Shown here: piece by piece, positions 24,470-33,563 of the stretch | Numbering within the stretch: position 1 is the stretch's first letter | How the letters are laid out: the number at the start of each line of letters is the position of its first letter | Assembly (NCBI GenBank): GCA_030077755.1 | Contig: JAQJZZ010000007.1 | Span: 558,001-622,000, forward strand | Source: Filosporella fistucella | Lineage: Eukaryota > Ascomycota > Leotiomycetes > Helotiales | Direction: 5' to 3' | Length of the DNA stretch: 64,000 bases | The notes under the pieces: generated by a model | Seen by the model: the letters and a program-made list of their open reading frames with translations, nothing else | Databases searched by the model: none | What the model was told of the DNA's origin: nothing | Position numbers and translations under genes: made by a program

Positions 24470-25780
24470 ATGGCAGTTTCTCGAGGAACGGCTGTAGTCA
24501 TTGTTTGCAGTGTATTCACCGGCTTAGCAGTGTTGTCTGTTGCAGCGAGATTAGTTGCAAGGCTATTTTTTCTCAAGAATGGAGGTCGTGATGAGTTGGC
24601 AATCGTTGCGTCTTTGGTAAGTCTCGAGTTGTCTTGATTCTTTTTGGCGTGGGTTGAATTCTGCAAGATAACTGACGAGTATCTAGATATGCTCACTTTG
24701 TTTGCTTGCATCAACTACTGAACGTATGTATACATATCTTCATGAGAGATTGAGCTTACAGTTTCACAGAAACCAAGCATGGTCTTGGAAGGCATTGGGA
24801 TACCCTTGAGGTGACAGATATCCAGAATATGATGAAGGTGAATACTTTCCATTCGTTGACTCTCGGAAGATACTTACAACTGGTAGATGTTATGGGTCAG
24901 CATAATGGTCTACAATTTCTCGCTCGCCTTTACTAAAGCATCTATCATTCTCCAATACCTTCGAGTCTTTGTTGGTAAAAAGATTCGACTCTCATGTTGG
25001 GCTACTCTTGCCTTGGTAGCAGCCTATGGCTGCTCAAGTGTACTATCGGGAATTTTCAGCTGTAAACCTATCTCTGCCTTTTGGGCACCTGGTCCTGGTT
25101 CATCCTGCGTTGATAAACAGTTTCTATGGTTTTTCAACGCAGCTTTTAACATCCTTTCCGATCTCATCATTATTATTGTTCCCATGCCGGCGCTCTCGAG
25201 TCTGAATCTCCCTCTAAAGCAGAAGATGGGTCTTATGGTCATTTTTGCACTAGGTGGCTTGTAAGTCTCTTCCCCAACAATCTTGAATATCTTATTGATG
25301 CAAACCAGTGCCGTTCTTGTGAGCATACTCCGACTACACAGTCTCTATATAATTTCAAAATCCCTCGACCCCAGTTGGGACAACGTCGATACCGCTATAT
25401 GGTCTGACATCGAAATCAATATCGGCATTATTTGCGCCTCCCTCCCTACAATTAAACCTCTCATTTCTCGCCTCTTTCCCCACCTTCTCTCGTCACGTAC
25501 CACCCACCCATCCTCTCACAACACACCCCACCAACGAAGTTTTCTCTCCTCCGAACTCTTCAATTCCAACGCCGTCCGTCTAACAGATATCGATTCCTCT
25601 CATAAAACGATTACTCGTGTGGAGTGCGGTAGATCAGAGGCGGATCTGGAGAGTGCGAGCGGGGACGAGGGTTCAGCTGGAAAAGGGAAGGATATATTTA
25701 TGTTGACTTCCATTACTCAGGACGTGGAAAGGAAAGATGATATGGGAAGCGAAAAGGATTTGATTTTTAGGAGGAATTAA
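24470..25780 (+). CDS. Rhodopsin-like seven-transmembrane fungal protein
   Basis: Five exons, 24470-24616, 24687-24723, 24770-24837, 24887-25260 and 25309-25780, keep phase and give about 365 aa. The protein has the fungal rhodopsin-domain pattern found in PTH11-type and SAT4-type membrane proteins: an early ARLVARLF helix end followed by DELAI, a KHGLGRHW loop, FTKASIILQYLRVF in the third helix region, SGIFSCKPISAFW with a conserved Cys, DLIIIIVPMPALSSLNLPLKQK, and WSDIEINIGIICASLPTIKPL in the last helix. There is no CFEM domain, because the protein starts directly with the first helix. The C-terminal tail of about 110 residues is charged and cytosolic. Such proteins are proposed surface sensors in plant-associated fungi; ligand and G-protein coupling are unknown. 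Confidence 0.85.
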
Positions 25781-26696
25781 TTCCTACCTTGTGTGTTCTT
25801 CTAGTTTTAGCGTGTATGACTGGTGGGATAGGACTTGTATATAGATACCCAATAAGGTGACATCCGTAAGTCACTAGATCACAGTACAGGAACAATATTG
25901 ACAGAGGAGTTTGAGAAAGCTCGAATGATTTTCTCCTGATGACCTCATGCTCCATCTTCTGCCTACGACTACACATCCCATTATCATCTCTTCCCTCCGC
26001 CACTCATCTGCCAAAACTCATCCCACATCCACAACAGCACGCATATCCCTCATCAACCTCCTCTCGCAAATAATCATTACTGTCCAGCCCTATCTGCTAT
26101 AGCTAAGCTACCGAAAGATTAAAGTTTTATATCAGAAACGAAATCTGCCATATAGCCCTATATCATATGATTCGTGGATATAATTGTACAGTACAACAAA
26201 ACTTGAAAGCACATCTGCTCTACCGCATTTGCGGTCGACATTTAAATCGCATCGCAAATATGATTCCAGAATGCAAGAAATAAAGTTCGCCGAAACAAAG
26301 AGATCTGCTATATTTGTTGTGTTATAAAGATCAAGATCACATTTAAGCTTTCTGGGTAGGAGTGAGGGATGGGAGCGAGGAGGCATGGGGTTTTGTTTGG
26401 TTGGAATACGGATGTAGGGTATGAAAACTCAGAGAAGGGAGCCAGGATTCAACTCCCGAAACACGGTTTGATTTGACGTAACAGGGCTTAAGGCTGAGTG
26501 GAATTCGCATGGCTAGCTCAATGGTATTCTATATTGAAATGATGTATGCTGTGTTTGTGGTTAAGACTATTAGACTGACGGGCTGTCAGGCTTGCAATTG
26601 AAAACACGCTTCAGAGTCTGCAGTTTTCTTGTGAACAGACCTCTTCCTCTTCCAATAATTCCATCATCCGCCTAACTTCATTATACCGCTTGCATC
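25781..26696. other. Intergenic region between convergent genes
   Basis: Holds 3' flanks of the rhodopsin-like and GH31 genes. The 84-codon frame at 26132-26386 is unsupported. Nothing else seen. Confidence 0.45.
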
Positions 26697-29156
26697 TCAA
26701 CTAGCAAGAACATATTCCAAAACCGCATCAAGTAACTTCGGTTCCATATCCAAAGCATGCAGTCTGCTAACCTGCAGCCGTCTTGGAATAGGCCGGGTAG
26801 CAGATACAATCTGCCAAATGTCTTCCTTCATCTGGAAATTAATCTGTGCCTCGTTCAGAAGCTGGCGAATGTAGGACGTTGGATCAATTTTGCCCAGCTG
26901 TGGGTTTGTCCCGAGCTCGATCACGATCTTTGCGTTGGCTGGATGTTCACCGACTGACATGACCCAACCGTTTGAACAGAATTTCATTCCCGGTTTAGTT
27001 TCAACCCCGCCGACCAAAACTTTTGGAGGGTTGTCTTGAACATATCCCATGAATTTGAATTTCCATTCCCGAGGTTCTGCACTTGTTGATGTGATTTCTA
27101 CCTTGCCTGTTGCTTGGGTAAAGTTGACCAGCGTGCTGGTGAATTCGATGTCATCCGCCACTCTTCCCTTCCCTTCGTCCTCATGCATGATAAATCTGCC
27201 GTCTGCTCCAACAATGATCAGAAACATGATGCTCTTTGGGTTTTCTGCTCCGTTGCGAGGCTCCAAGGTTGAGTCAAATGGAACGATTGAACCTTCCTTT
27301 GCGAAGACAAGGTAGGCACCAAGTGGGCGACTGAACCATAATTCCCTGTCTCCCTCGTAGGTTGCACCATTGGTGATATCTACATACTTTCCAGGAGGGA
27401 GCCAGCCTTTGGTTCTGGCTAATCTCAACTTATGATCTACTGGGGTTGTAATAGGCATGACAATCAACTCGCTGCCGAAATAATACTGGTTCTTTACCTT
27501 GTACGCCTCTTCACTGTCGGGCCATTGCCAATACATCGGGCGTATGAATGGAATAAACTCCTCGGCAGCCTGCACATTCATGGTGTAAATATATGGCAAA
27601 AGTCGGTGTCTCAGTCTGAGAAACTTTCCCATGATTTTCCTGGCTTCCTCACCAAACTTCCAAGGCTCTTTCGCTGTCCATTGATTTTTGCTTGAATGAA
27701 GTCGCATGATTGGAGAGTATACTCCAAATTGAACCCAGCGTGTGACAAGTTCGTCATCTTTTGAACCGCCCCAGTGGCCGCCAATATCATGACTCCACCA
27801 ACCGTACCCGATGTTCGAGGCGGTAAGTGTAAACTCAGGTTGGAAATCCAGAGACTCCCAGCTAACAATGCTATCACCAGAAAACCCGACAGGATAGCGG
27901 TGGCTTCCTGGGCCCGCATAGCGCGAGAAAGTTAGTGGCCGCTTACCATCTCTTGCATTGTCCAGGAAATGGTAATGATTCAAGACCCAGAGCGGATCGA
28001 TTCCCCTCTTTCTGGAATGCTCTCCTTGCTGCCAATCTATCCACCAAAAGTCAACACCATCATCCTCCAGCGGCCTGTGAAGAACGTCGAAGAAGGCATC
28101 AAGAAAGCGTCGATCCGTAATATCGAAGTGAATTGGATCGAATTTGGATGTGTCGTGATCTAGTGCTTTGGCCATGGCTTTGTATAGTTCCTCATAAGGC
28201 TGAACACCATCTGCTGGATGATCGTTTAATGTAACCTTCAGCTTACGCTTGTGCAGGTCTGCTAAAAAGGCGGGTGGGTCAGGAATCAATTGCTTATTCC
28301 AAGTGTACCCTGTCCACCCTGTTTTTCCAGCTGCTTTGATGAGTGGATGATCAACAACGTGCCAATCCATATCAATGACAGCAACGGACAGTGGAATCTT
28401 CTCTTCTTCGAATCTATCCATCAAGGCAAGATACTCTTGAGATGAGTACGCATAGTATCTGCTCCACCAATTTCCCAGTGCCCAGCGTGGCAGGAGTGGT
28501 TGGGGTCCAGATATTGCGTATAATGCCTTTATAGCTGCAACATAATCGTGTCCATACGCAAACAGATAACCATCCACCCGGCCTTCACCTGGTAGTCGTG
28601 TATCCACAAAACCATCCCCAGTGAACAACATGGATTTGGAGTCATCAATAGTAGCATAACCCTTCCTTGAAATGATTCCGGGACCTAATTCAATCCTTCC
28701 ATCAACTCCATCGAGCGTTCTTGCTGTCCCGCCAAGAGTCTCACACTCCTCACCATACCTCCAAACACTTGCGTGATCGTGGAAAAATCCCTTGATAATA
28801 GCTGAAAGTCCACTTGGGTGGAATTCTGTCTTATCATAAGTTAGATGAAAGCGCTTGGTGATGATCTCAAGATCCGTATCTGTTTCTTTGACACGGAATT
28901 CGGGCGGTGGTGCATCTCGATTGATAGCAAATACTGAAGCCCGGTCTTCAAACTTCCCGTCTGGTGCCCATTCATAACGTAATACTCCATCGGTGAGGAC
29001 AGTAAAGCGATAGCATTTTCCAGTTATCGTAGAATCAACATCAGCCTCAGGATGAGAGTCAAGCTTGTTTCTGCTGGGAGTTTTGTTAATACTGATAGTA
29101 TTCGCAGTGCTTGCTGTTGCCATGATTGGGAAAGATAGTAAGCAAGACTGCAACAC
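26697..29156 (-). CDS. Glycoside hydrolase family 31 (alpha-glucosidase/alpha-xylosidase type)
   Basis: A single uninterrupted exon of up to 819 aa. The GH31 barrel is plain: LPRWALGNWWSRYYAY opens the catalytic domain, VDFWWIDWQQG carries the likely nucleophile Asp374, and PVGFSGD the acid/base Asp428, followed by WWSHDIGGHWGG and RWVQFGVYSPIMRLHS. The N-terminal beta domain and a C-terminal beta-sandwich (ELWFSRPLGAYLVFAKEGSIVP) complete the family fold. GH31 enzymes hydrolyse alpha-glucosidic or alpha-xylosidic links with retention. The WIDWQQG form belongs to a GH31 subgroup different from classic secreted fungal alpha-glucosidases. No convincing signal peptide is present; translation may begin at the first ATG (29156) or at Met12 (29123, MATASTANT), so an intracellular enzyme is likely. 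A TATA box lies at 29214. Confidence 0.88.
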   Translation of the reverse strand: MLQSCLLSFPIMATASTANTISINKTPSRNKLDSHPEADVDSTITGKCYRFTVLTDGVLRYEWAPDGKFEDRASVFAINRDAPPPEFRVKETDTDLEIITKRFHLTYDKTEFHPSGLSAIIKGFFHDHASVWRYGEECETLGGTARTLDGVDGRIELGPGIISRKGYATIDDSKSMLFTGDGFVDTRLPGEGRVDGYLFAYGHDYVAAIKALYAISGPQPLLPRWALGNWWSRYYAYSSQEYLALMDRFEEEKIPLSVAVIDMDWHVVDHPLIKAAGKTGWTGYTWNKQLIPDPPAFLADLHKRKLKVTLNDHPADGVQPYEELYKAMAKALDHDTSKFDPIHFDITDRRFLDAFFDVLHRPLEDDGVDFWWIDWQQGEHSRKRGIDPLWVLNHYHFLDNARDGKRPLTFSRYAGPGSHRYPVGFSGDSIVSWESLDFQPEFTLTASNIGYGWWSHDIGGHWGGSKDDELVTRWVQFGVYSPIMRLHSSKNQWTAKEPWKFGEEARKIMGKFLRLRHRLLPYIYTMNVQAAEEFIPFIRPMYWQWPDSEEAYKVKNQYYFGSELIVMPITTPVDHKLRLARTKGWLPPGKYVDITNGATYEGDRELWFSRPLGAYLVFAKEGSIVPFDSTLEPRNGAENPKSIMFLIIVGADGRFIMHEDEGKGRVADDIEFTSTLVNFTQATGKVEITSTSAEPREWKFKFMGYVQDNPPKVLVGGVETKPGMKFCSNGWVMSVGEHPANAKIVIELGTNPQLGKIDPTSYIRQLLNEAQINFQMKEDIWQIVSATRPIPRRLQVSRLHALDMEPKLLDAVLEYVLAS

Positions 29157-29689
29157 AGCTGAGGTGCGAGATTGGTTGACAATGGTACTTGTATATGAGT
29201 CTTGCTGTTACAACTTATATAAATAAGTCAGAAAAGGTGTAAAGCGGATGACGAGGCTTGCGCTCGAAAGTAGGCATACCTGGTACTGCACCCGGCCAGG
29301 CAAGTATCGCTTTAGGGAAGGAGAGATGGCCAATAGGCTCAATTTCCAACCTTGTCTAACATGTGCTAATGCAGGTAGGAATCACGTGTAGCTTGGCTAG
29401 CCATCAACCAAACTGTGTTGAGCCCTTGGCAATCAACCATCAATATAAGTTTCAGATTTGTGTACGTACAAGTACAAAAGCTGTTCGGCTTCTCCATCTC
29501 GATTGATGTTATCGGGTATGGCATTTGGGGTGAAAATAAACTTCTTTTGGTATCATTCATGGTATTATGCTGTGGATACATAGATTCAACAGCTTGAGGT
29601 CCTAACATCAACTTCAGCAATTACCCTGTACAAGTATACTCAAAGTCCGTACCCAGCAGCCACAATCCTCCTCCATCACGACCTGACAT
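29157..29689. other. Intergenic region, GH31 promoter and Erg26 3' flank
   Basis: Contains the GH31 TATA box. The frames at 29366-29620 overlap on both strands and are unsupported. Confidence 0.45.
29213..29222 (-). promoter_or_regulatory. TATA box of the GH31 gene
   Basis: On the minus strand the sequence reads TTTATATAAG, about 60 bp before the first ATG (29156) and 90 bp before the second (29123). This spacing slightly favours translation from the second ATG. Confidence 0.45.
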
Positions 29690-30897
29690 TTACTGCCCCT
29701 TCTTTTCACTCTCTTTCCTCTCCTCCTCGACAAACCATTTGACTGCCCTCGTTACACCTTCTTGGAGGCCAACAACAGGCTTGTAATTGAGCCTCCTCTT
29801 TGCCTTATCGCAACTGTAGTATCTGGTCATGCAGCTGTATTTGACTTGTCTCGTTGTGAGCTTTGGCGTTTTTCCAATTAGCCACATACCCCACTCTAAA
29901 CCACTTCCAATCATCATTCCCACGTCCTTACTGATTACCCAAACGTGTTCAGTACCCTTCTCATTTCCACCAGCTTTCCAGACTGCTCGTGCGTAGTCCC
30001 AGAAGTATACAGGCTCATCGTTTGTGATAAAGAATACCTCTCCATCTACCTTTTCGTGGTCGAGAACCGGGGTGCTCAGTTTAGCCGTTTGGAGAAGCGC
30101 GAATGCGGCGAGGCAGTGAGCATGAGCGACATTACCAACATAGGTAAAATCGAAGAGGTTTGTGTTGTCACCGAGTTGAAACCCGGTTTGATTCCTGCGA
30201 TGTACTGCCAGAATTGGGGGGATCTGCTGGACGTCTCCTTCACCAAAGATGCCGGCTGGTCGTAATGAGACGGTAAGGAGCTTAGAGGAGCGGTTTGCGG
30301 CGATGACAAAAGCCTCTGCCTCTGCCTGGGTAAATCGTCAGTGGAAATTACGTCGCAGACTCAGGAAATATGGGCAATTGAAAATGTGATTTAGTAGATT
30401 CCGAAGAAGCTTACCTTTGTCTGGGAGTAATACTCCGTCTGGTTTTTGGCTGGAATGACCGGCCATCTTTCATCCGCATTAATCAGATCAGAGGAATTGT
30501 CCGATATGACACTCGCAGAACTTGTGTATACTAGTGCCTTAACATTGGCCTTCTGACATGCCTCAATCACACATTTTGTCCCTTCCACATTAACCTTCCG
30601 GTATAGCTCCTTCGATCCTCCAGCCAAGGTCGGCGACGCGGTATGAATGACGACGTCTGGCTTGATCTTTTCGAAGATTGGTAGGATAGAGGAGATAGAG
30701 GTGATGTCTGCGTCAACGTATTGCACACCGTCGGAATCTGGGCGTCGGTTTCGCACTGTGCGAATGTCGATAACGGAAACCTTGCAGGTGTACTCATCGA
30801 GTAAACGGTTCACAATATGGTGGCCGAGGAATCCGCATCCGCCAATTACTAGAATATTCCCTAAAGAACTCTTTTGCTGTCCAGGAATCGGAGCCAT
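29690..30897 (-). CDS. erg26: Sterol-4-alpha-carboxylate 3-dehydrogenase (decarboxylating)
   Basis: Two exons, 30897-30415 and 30325-29690, both in phase 0, give 372 aa. The N-terminal Rossmann motif is ILVIGGCGFLGHHIVNRLL; further 3-beta-HSD family marks are DADITS, VVIHTASP, NVEGTKCVIEAC, the active-site YYSQTK (Tyr and Lys of YxxxK), LRPAGIFGEGD and FTYVGNVAHAH. Erg26 removes the C-4 carboxyl group and oxidises the 3-hydroxyl during C-4 demethylation in ergosterol synthesis, acting at the ER with Erg25, Erg27 and Erg28. Length fits the family. The C-terminus (KWFVEEERKESEKKGQ) is a charged tail. The gene is convergent with nothing nearby in the pathway. Confidence 0.92.
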
Positions 30898-32321
30898 TTT
30901 ATAGGGAGAAATGTTTCGTTGGAGGCGAGGTTACGGTTGAGTTTGTTGATGCTTACTTCATTCTGTATGGGATAAATTGAAAATCTGGGGTCCACGCTAG
31001 TGGATATCATCTCGTTAGTTGTGAAGCCAACTTCGACTTCATCCGGCAACATCAATATACACCTAAGGCGTATTTCTACCTCATTTCCTGTTTCTTTCTC
31101 CAGTAAAAACTCTGAATTGCTTCGTGTAGGGAGAAACAATTTTCTCTTTCCTCTCGCTACCACCGTGGCCTTACCAGCCTCAATTACAAGTTTTGTAATG
31201 TCACCGCCCTCCGGAGTGGACAGCAATGGCATCCAGAAAGGAGGCAGATCCAAGTGGACGCGGAGAACACCCAAAAGAAAGACCGCAAATATTCTAGAAT
31301 CATTTGATGGGCTGAGATACTTCATGCGAGGCTGTCGATCATCCATACAAGTTTCAATGCAAACACCTTTGAGCCAGTGCAGTGTTTCTCTCCTTCGGAC
31401 CGATAATGTTCGTGAAATGCGGTTTCTTCACTTTCATACCTACCGTGCTGCGTCTGTAGCCTACGTGCTGGGTTGGAATAATGATGATGGAATTGTTGTT
31501 GTCGCTCCACAGGCATTTGGAGCAATCTCTCACCACTCGGCCCAGCGTTGTCGACCAACCGTGACTTTTTGCATACGTATTCCCTCTTCCTTCTAACCCC
31601 GGCCGTGACAAACATTGCTTGCAGTGTCCGAGTCAAGTATTCCCAAGAACCGTTTCCATTCAGCATATTATCAAACTTTGCGATCGTTTGTTCTCCTGAT
31701 GGCTTGGTACGCGGCCCCGCCATCTGATCAGGGGCGATAGCTGTTTCACTCGTCGGCTTTTGAAAACGTTGCTTCGGCTGTCTATTTTTATGGCCAAGCA
31801 TATTGAATTAGGTTATAGCATACTGCCTCAAGTATGATCGTCTCATGGGAGCAACTCAGCCTTAGTCTTTAGCGAATGTTTCTCACCTCCTTATGGAGAA
31901 CCCACCAACAGTTGAAGGTCCAATGGAAGTATGTTTCTTTAGGACCCCACATTCAGCGGTCTGATATTTTTTTAATGCAACGAGACATGTCCCTGCTGGG
32001 CTGAGGCCTCACGTCACCTAATTGACGCGTTGTCATACTACGAATAGCCTCGAATGTCAATGCTGTAGAAGTGGACAATACTCCATTTCTGGAAGTGCTG
32101 TTGCGAGTTATTGCAATTGTGGAGATGGCAACAATTTTCAACGATGCTCTAGAATCTATATAACTGTTGACATCAGCCATGGAAATTTTCTCTTCACCCT
32201 CATCCTCATTCGCATCATCATAATCAGCTTTCCTCGCTTTCCTTCACTTTCTTACTCATTCAATCTCTTATCAGCAATAAACATATTTCCCAGTTCTTCG
32301 CCTCAACCAACAACCTTCATC
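30898..32321. other. Intergenic region with unresolved open frames
   Basis: Two minus-strand frames (31801-31322, 159 codons; 31346-30861, 161 codons) and one plus-strand frame (31000-31596, 198 codons) overlap each other. None has a motif I recognise, and I could not build a convincing spliced gene, although GTATG donors exist in the minus-strand frames. The right end holds the promoter of the secreted protein at 32322, with a CTATATAAC TATA box at about 32155-32163. Confidence 0.35.
32155..32163 (+). promoter_or_regulatory. TATA box of the duplicated-domain secreted protein gene
   Basis: CTATATAAC precedes a CT-rich leader (about 32195-32320) and the ATG at 32322. The arrangement, TATA then pyrimidine-rich leader, is that of a strongly expressed fungal gene. 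Confidence 0.45.
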
Positions 32322-33122
32322 ATGCAATCATTCACCTCCATCCTCGCCGCTTCGGCTTTCCTCGCTGGTGTTTCTGCCTCTCCTCTCATTGCTCGCAGCA
32401 CCTGCGGTAGTGCACCAGCTGGAAGCGGTAGTCAAACACCATTGTCCCAACCAACTGGAATCACAACTGCCTCTGCTTGCCAGGCCCAATGTGAAGCAAA
32501 CGCTTCTTGCCAATCATTCGTCTTCGGAATGGTCAACAATGCAAACCAATGCATGCTCTACTCTGTCGCCGCTGCCTCTGTTCCCAAACAGTCGAGCACC
32601 AACCTCATAGTCTACGACAAAGCTTGCTCATCCGTTCCAGCGGTCGTACCTACGGCTTCAAACCCAACAGGAGCCAACACTGGATCAACCTCCTCCACCG
32701 GAGGCAATACCGGCAGCAACACAGGCAATACCGGCAACAACGGCAACAACGGCGGGAACACCGGCGGAAACACAGGCGCAAACCACAAGCTCAAAGCCCG
32801 TGATACCTGCGGAGCAGCCCCAACCTCAACAGGTAGCCAAGCACCTCTCTCCACCCCAGCCGGCATCTCCACAGCAGCCGCCTGCCAAGCCCAATGCGAA
32901 GCCAACGCATCCTGCAAGTCTTTTGTCTTCGGTATGGTTGACAATGTCGATAAGTGTATCCTCTACGCCGTCGCCGCCTCCAGCATCCCAACTCAAACCA
33001 GCACCAATCTCGTCGCATACGACAAGGCTTGCGCTTCGGTCCCTACTCAGACTCCTACTGCTGCCAATCCAACTGGTGCTAACACTGGTACCAATGGCGG
33101 AGCCAAGCCGGCTAAGAACTAA
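32322..33122 (+). CDS. Secreted protein with two tandem PAN/Apple-like Cys domains
   Basis: Intronless, 266 aa from the ATG that begins a clear signal peptide (MQSFTSILAASAFLAGVSA). Two near-identical domains of about 80 residues follow, each with the pattern TCG-x(n)-ACQAQCEANASC-(Q/K)SFVFGMV-x(n)-C-x-LY...YDKAC, that is six cysteines in the spacing of PAN/Apple-like folds. They are joined by a Thr/Asn/Gly repeat linker (about residues 115-150) and end in a similar NPTGANTG tail. PAN-type modules bind carbohydrate or protein in other systems. The second domain follows KLKAR, a possible processing site. The in-frame ATG 300 bp upstream was rejected because it lies in the leader before the signal peptide. 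Likely extracellular or cell-wall located; function unknown. Confidence 0.82.
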   Translation: MQSFTSILAASAFLAGVSASPLIARSTCGSAPAGSGSQTPLSQPTGITTASACQAQCEANASCQSFVFGMVNNANQCMLYSVAAASVPKQSSTNLIVYDKACSSVPAVVPTASNPTGANTGSTSSTGGNTGSNTGNTGNNGNNGGNTGGNTGANHKLKARDTCGAAPTSTGSQAPLSTPAGISTAAACQAQCEANASCKSFVFGMVDNVDKCILYAVAASSIPTQTSTNLVAYDKACASVPTQTPTAANPTGANTGTNGGAKPAKN

Positions 33123-33563
33123 GTGCAGGACTCATTCATTTGATGCTCTTGTTCACAAATTTCTATCTCGGTCAAAGTCACATTTCTTTTGTAGGACAAC
33201 TCGGGGTACGGTACGGGCATAGCATCGGCGGGGTGGGCAAAAGGCGCGTGGAGATTCCATTTGGAGGTTGTTTTGTTTTTGGGTCTGAACTATTTTCCTT
33301 GCTTCATTTCCTTGGTCAATTTGTATTTTTTGGATTTGGGTTATTGTTTTGTATAGTTTTAGACTGTCGCTACCTGTTATCATCAAGCATAGCTTGGCAT
33401 CAATACATTCTTATTGCTGCAATCATTATCTCTATCTCGGGAAATCGTGATTTCGTATTCAAGAGTCGTCATACTTCAAACTCCAATCTCACTCCTATTC
33501 CAATGCTACGATCTGAGTATTATCATTTCATCACCGTTACCAAGCCCAGGAAAAGTCCAGTGT
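33123..33563. other. Intergenic region between convergent genes
   Basis: Probable 3' untranslated region of the secreted protein gene (T-rich). No gene supported. Confidence 0.45.

Noticed and set aside
30861..31801. Overlapping frames of about 160-200 codons on both strands
   Set aside because: They overlap each other on opposite strands, have no motif, and no consistent spliced model could be built; kept only as an unresolved intergenic region.
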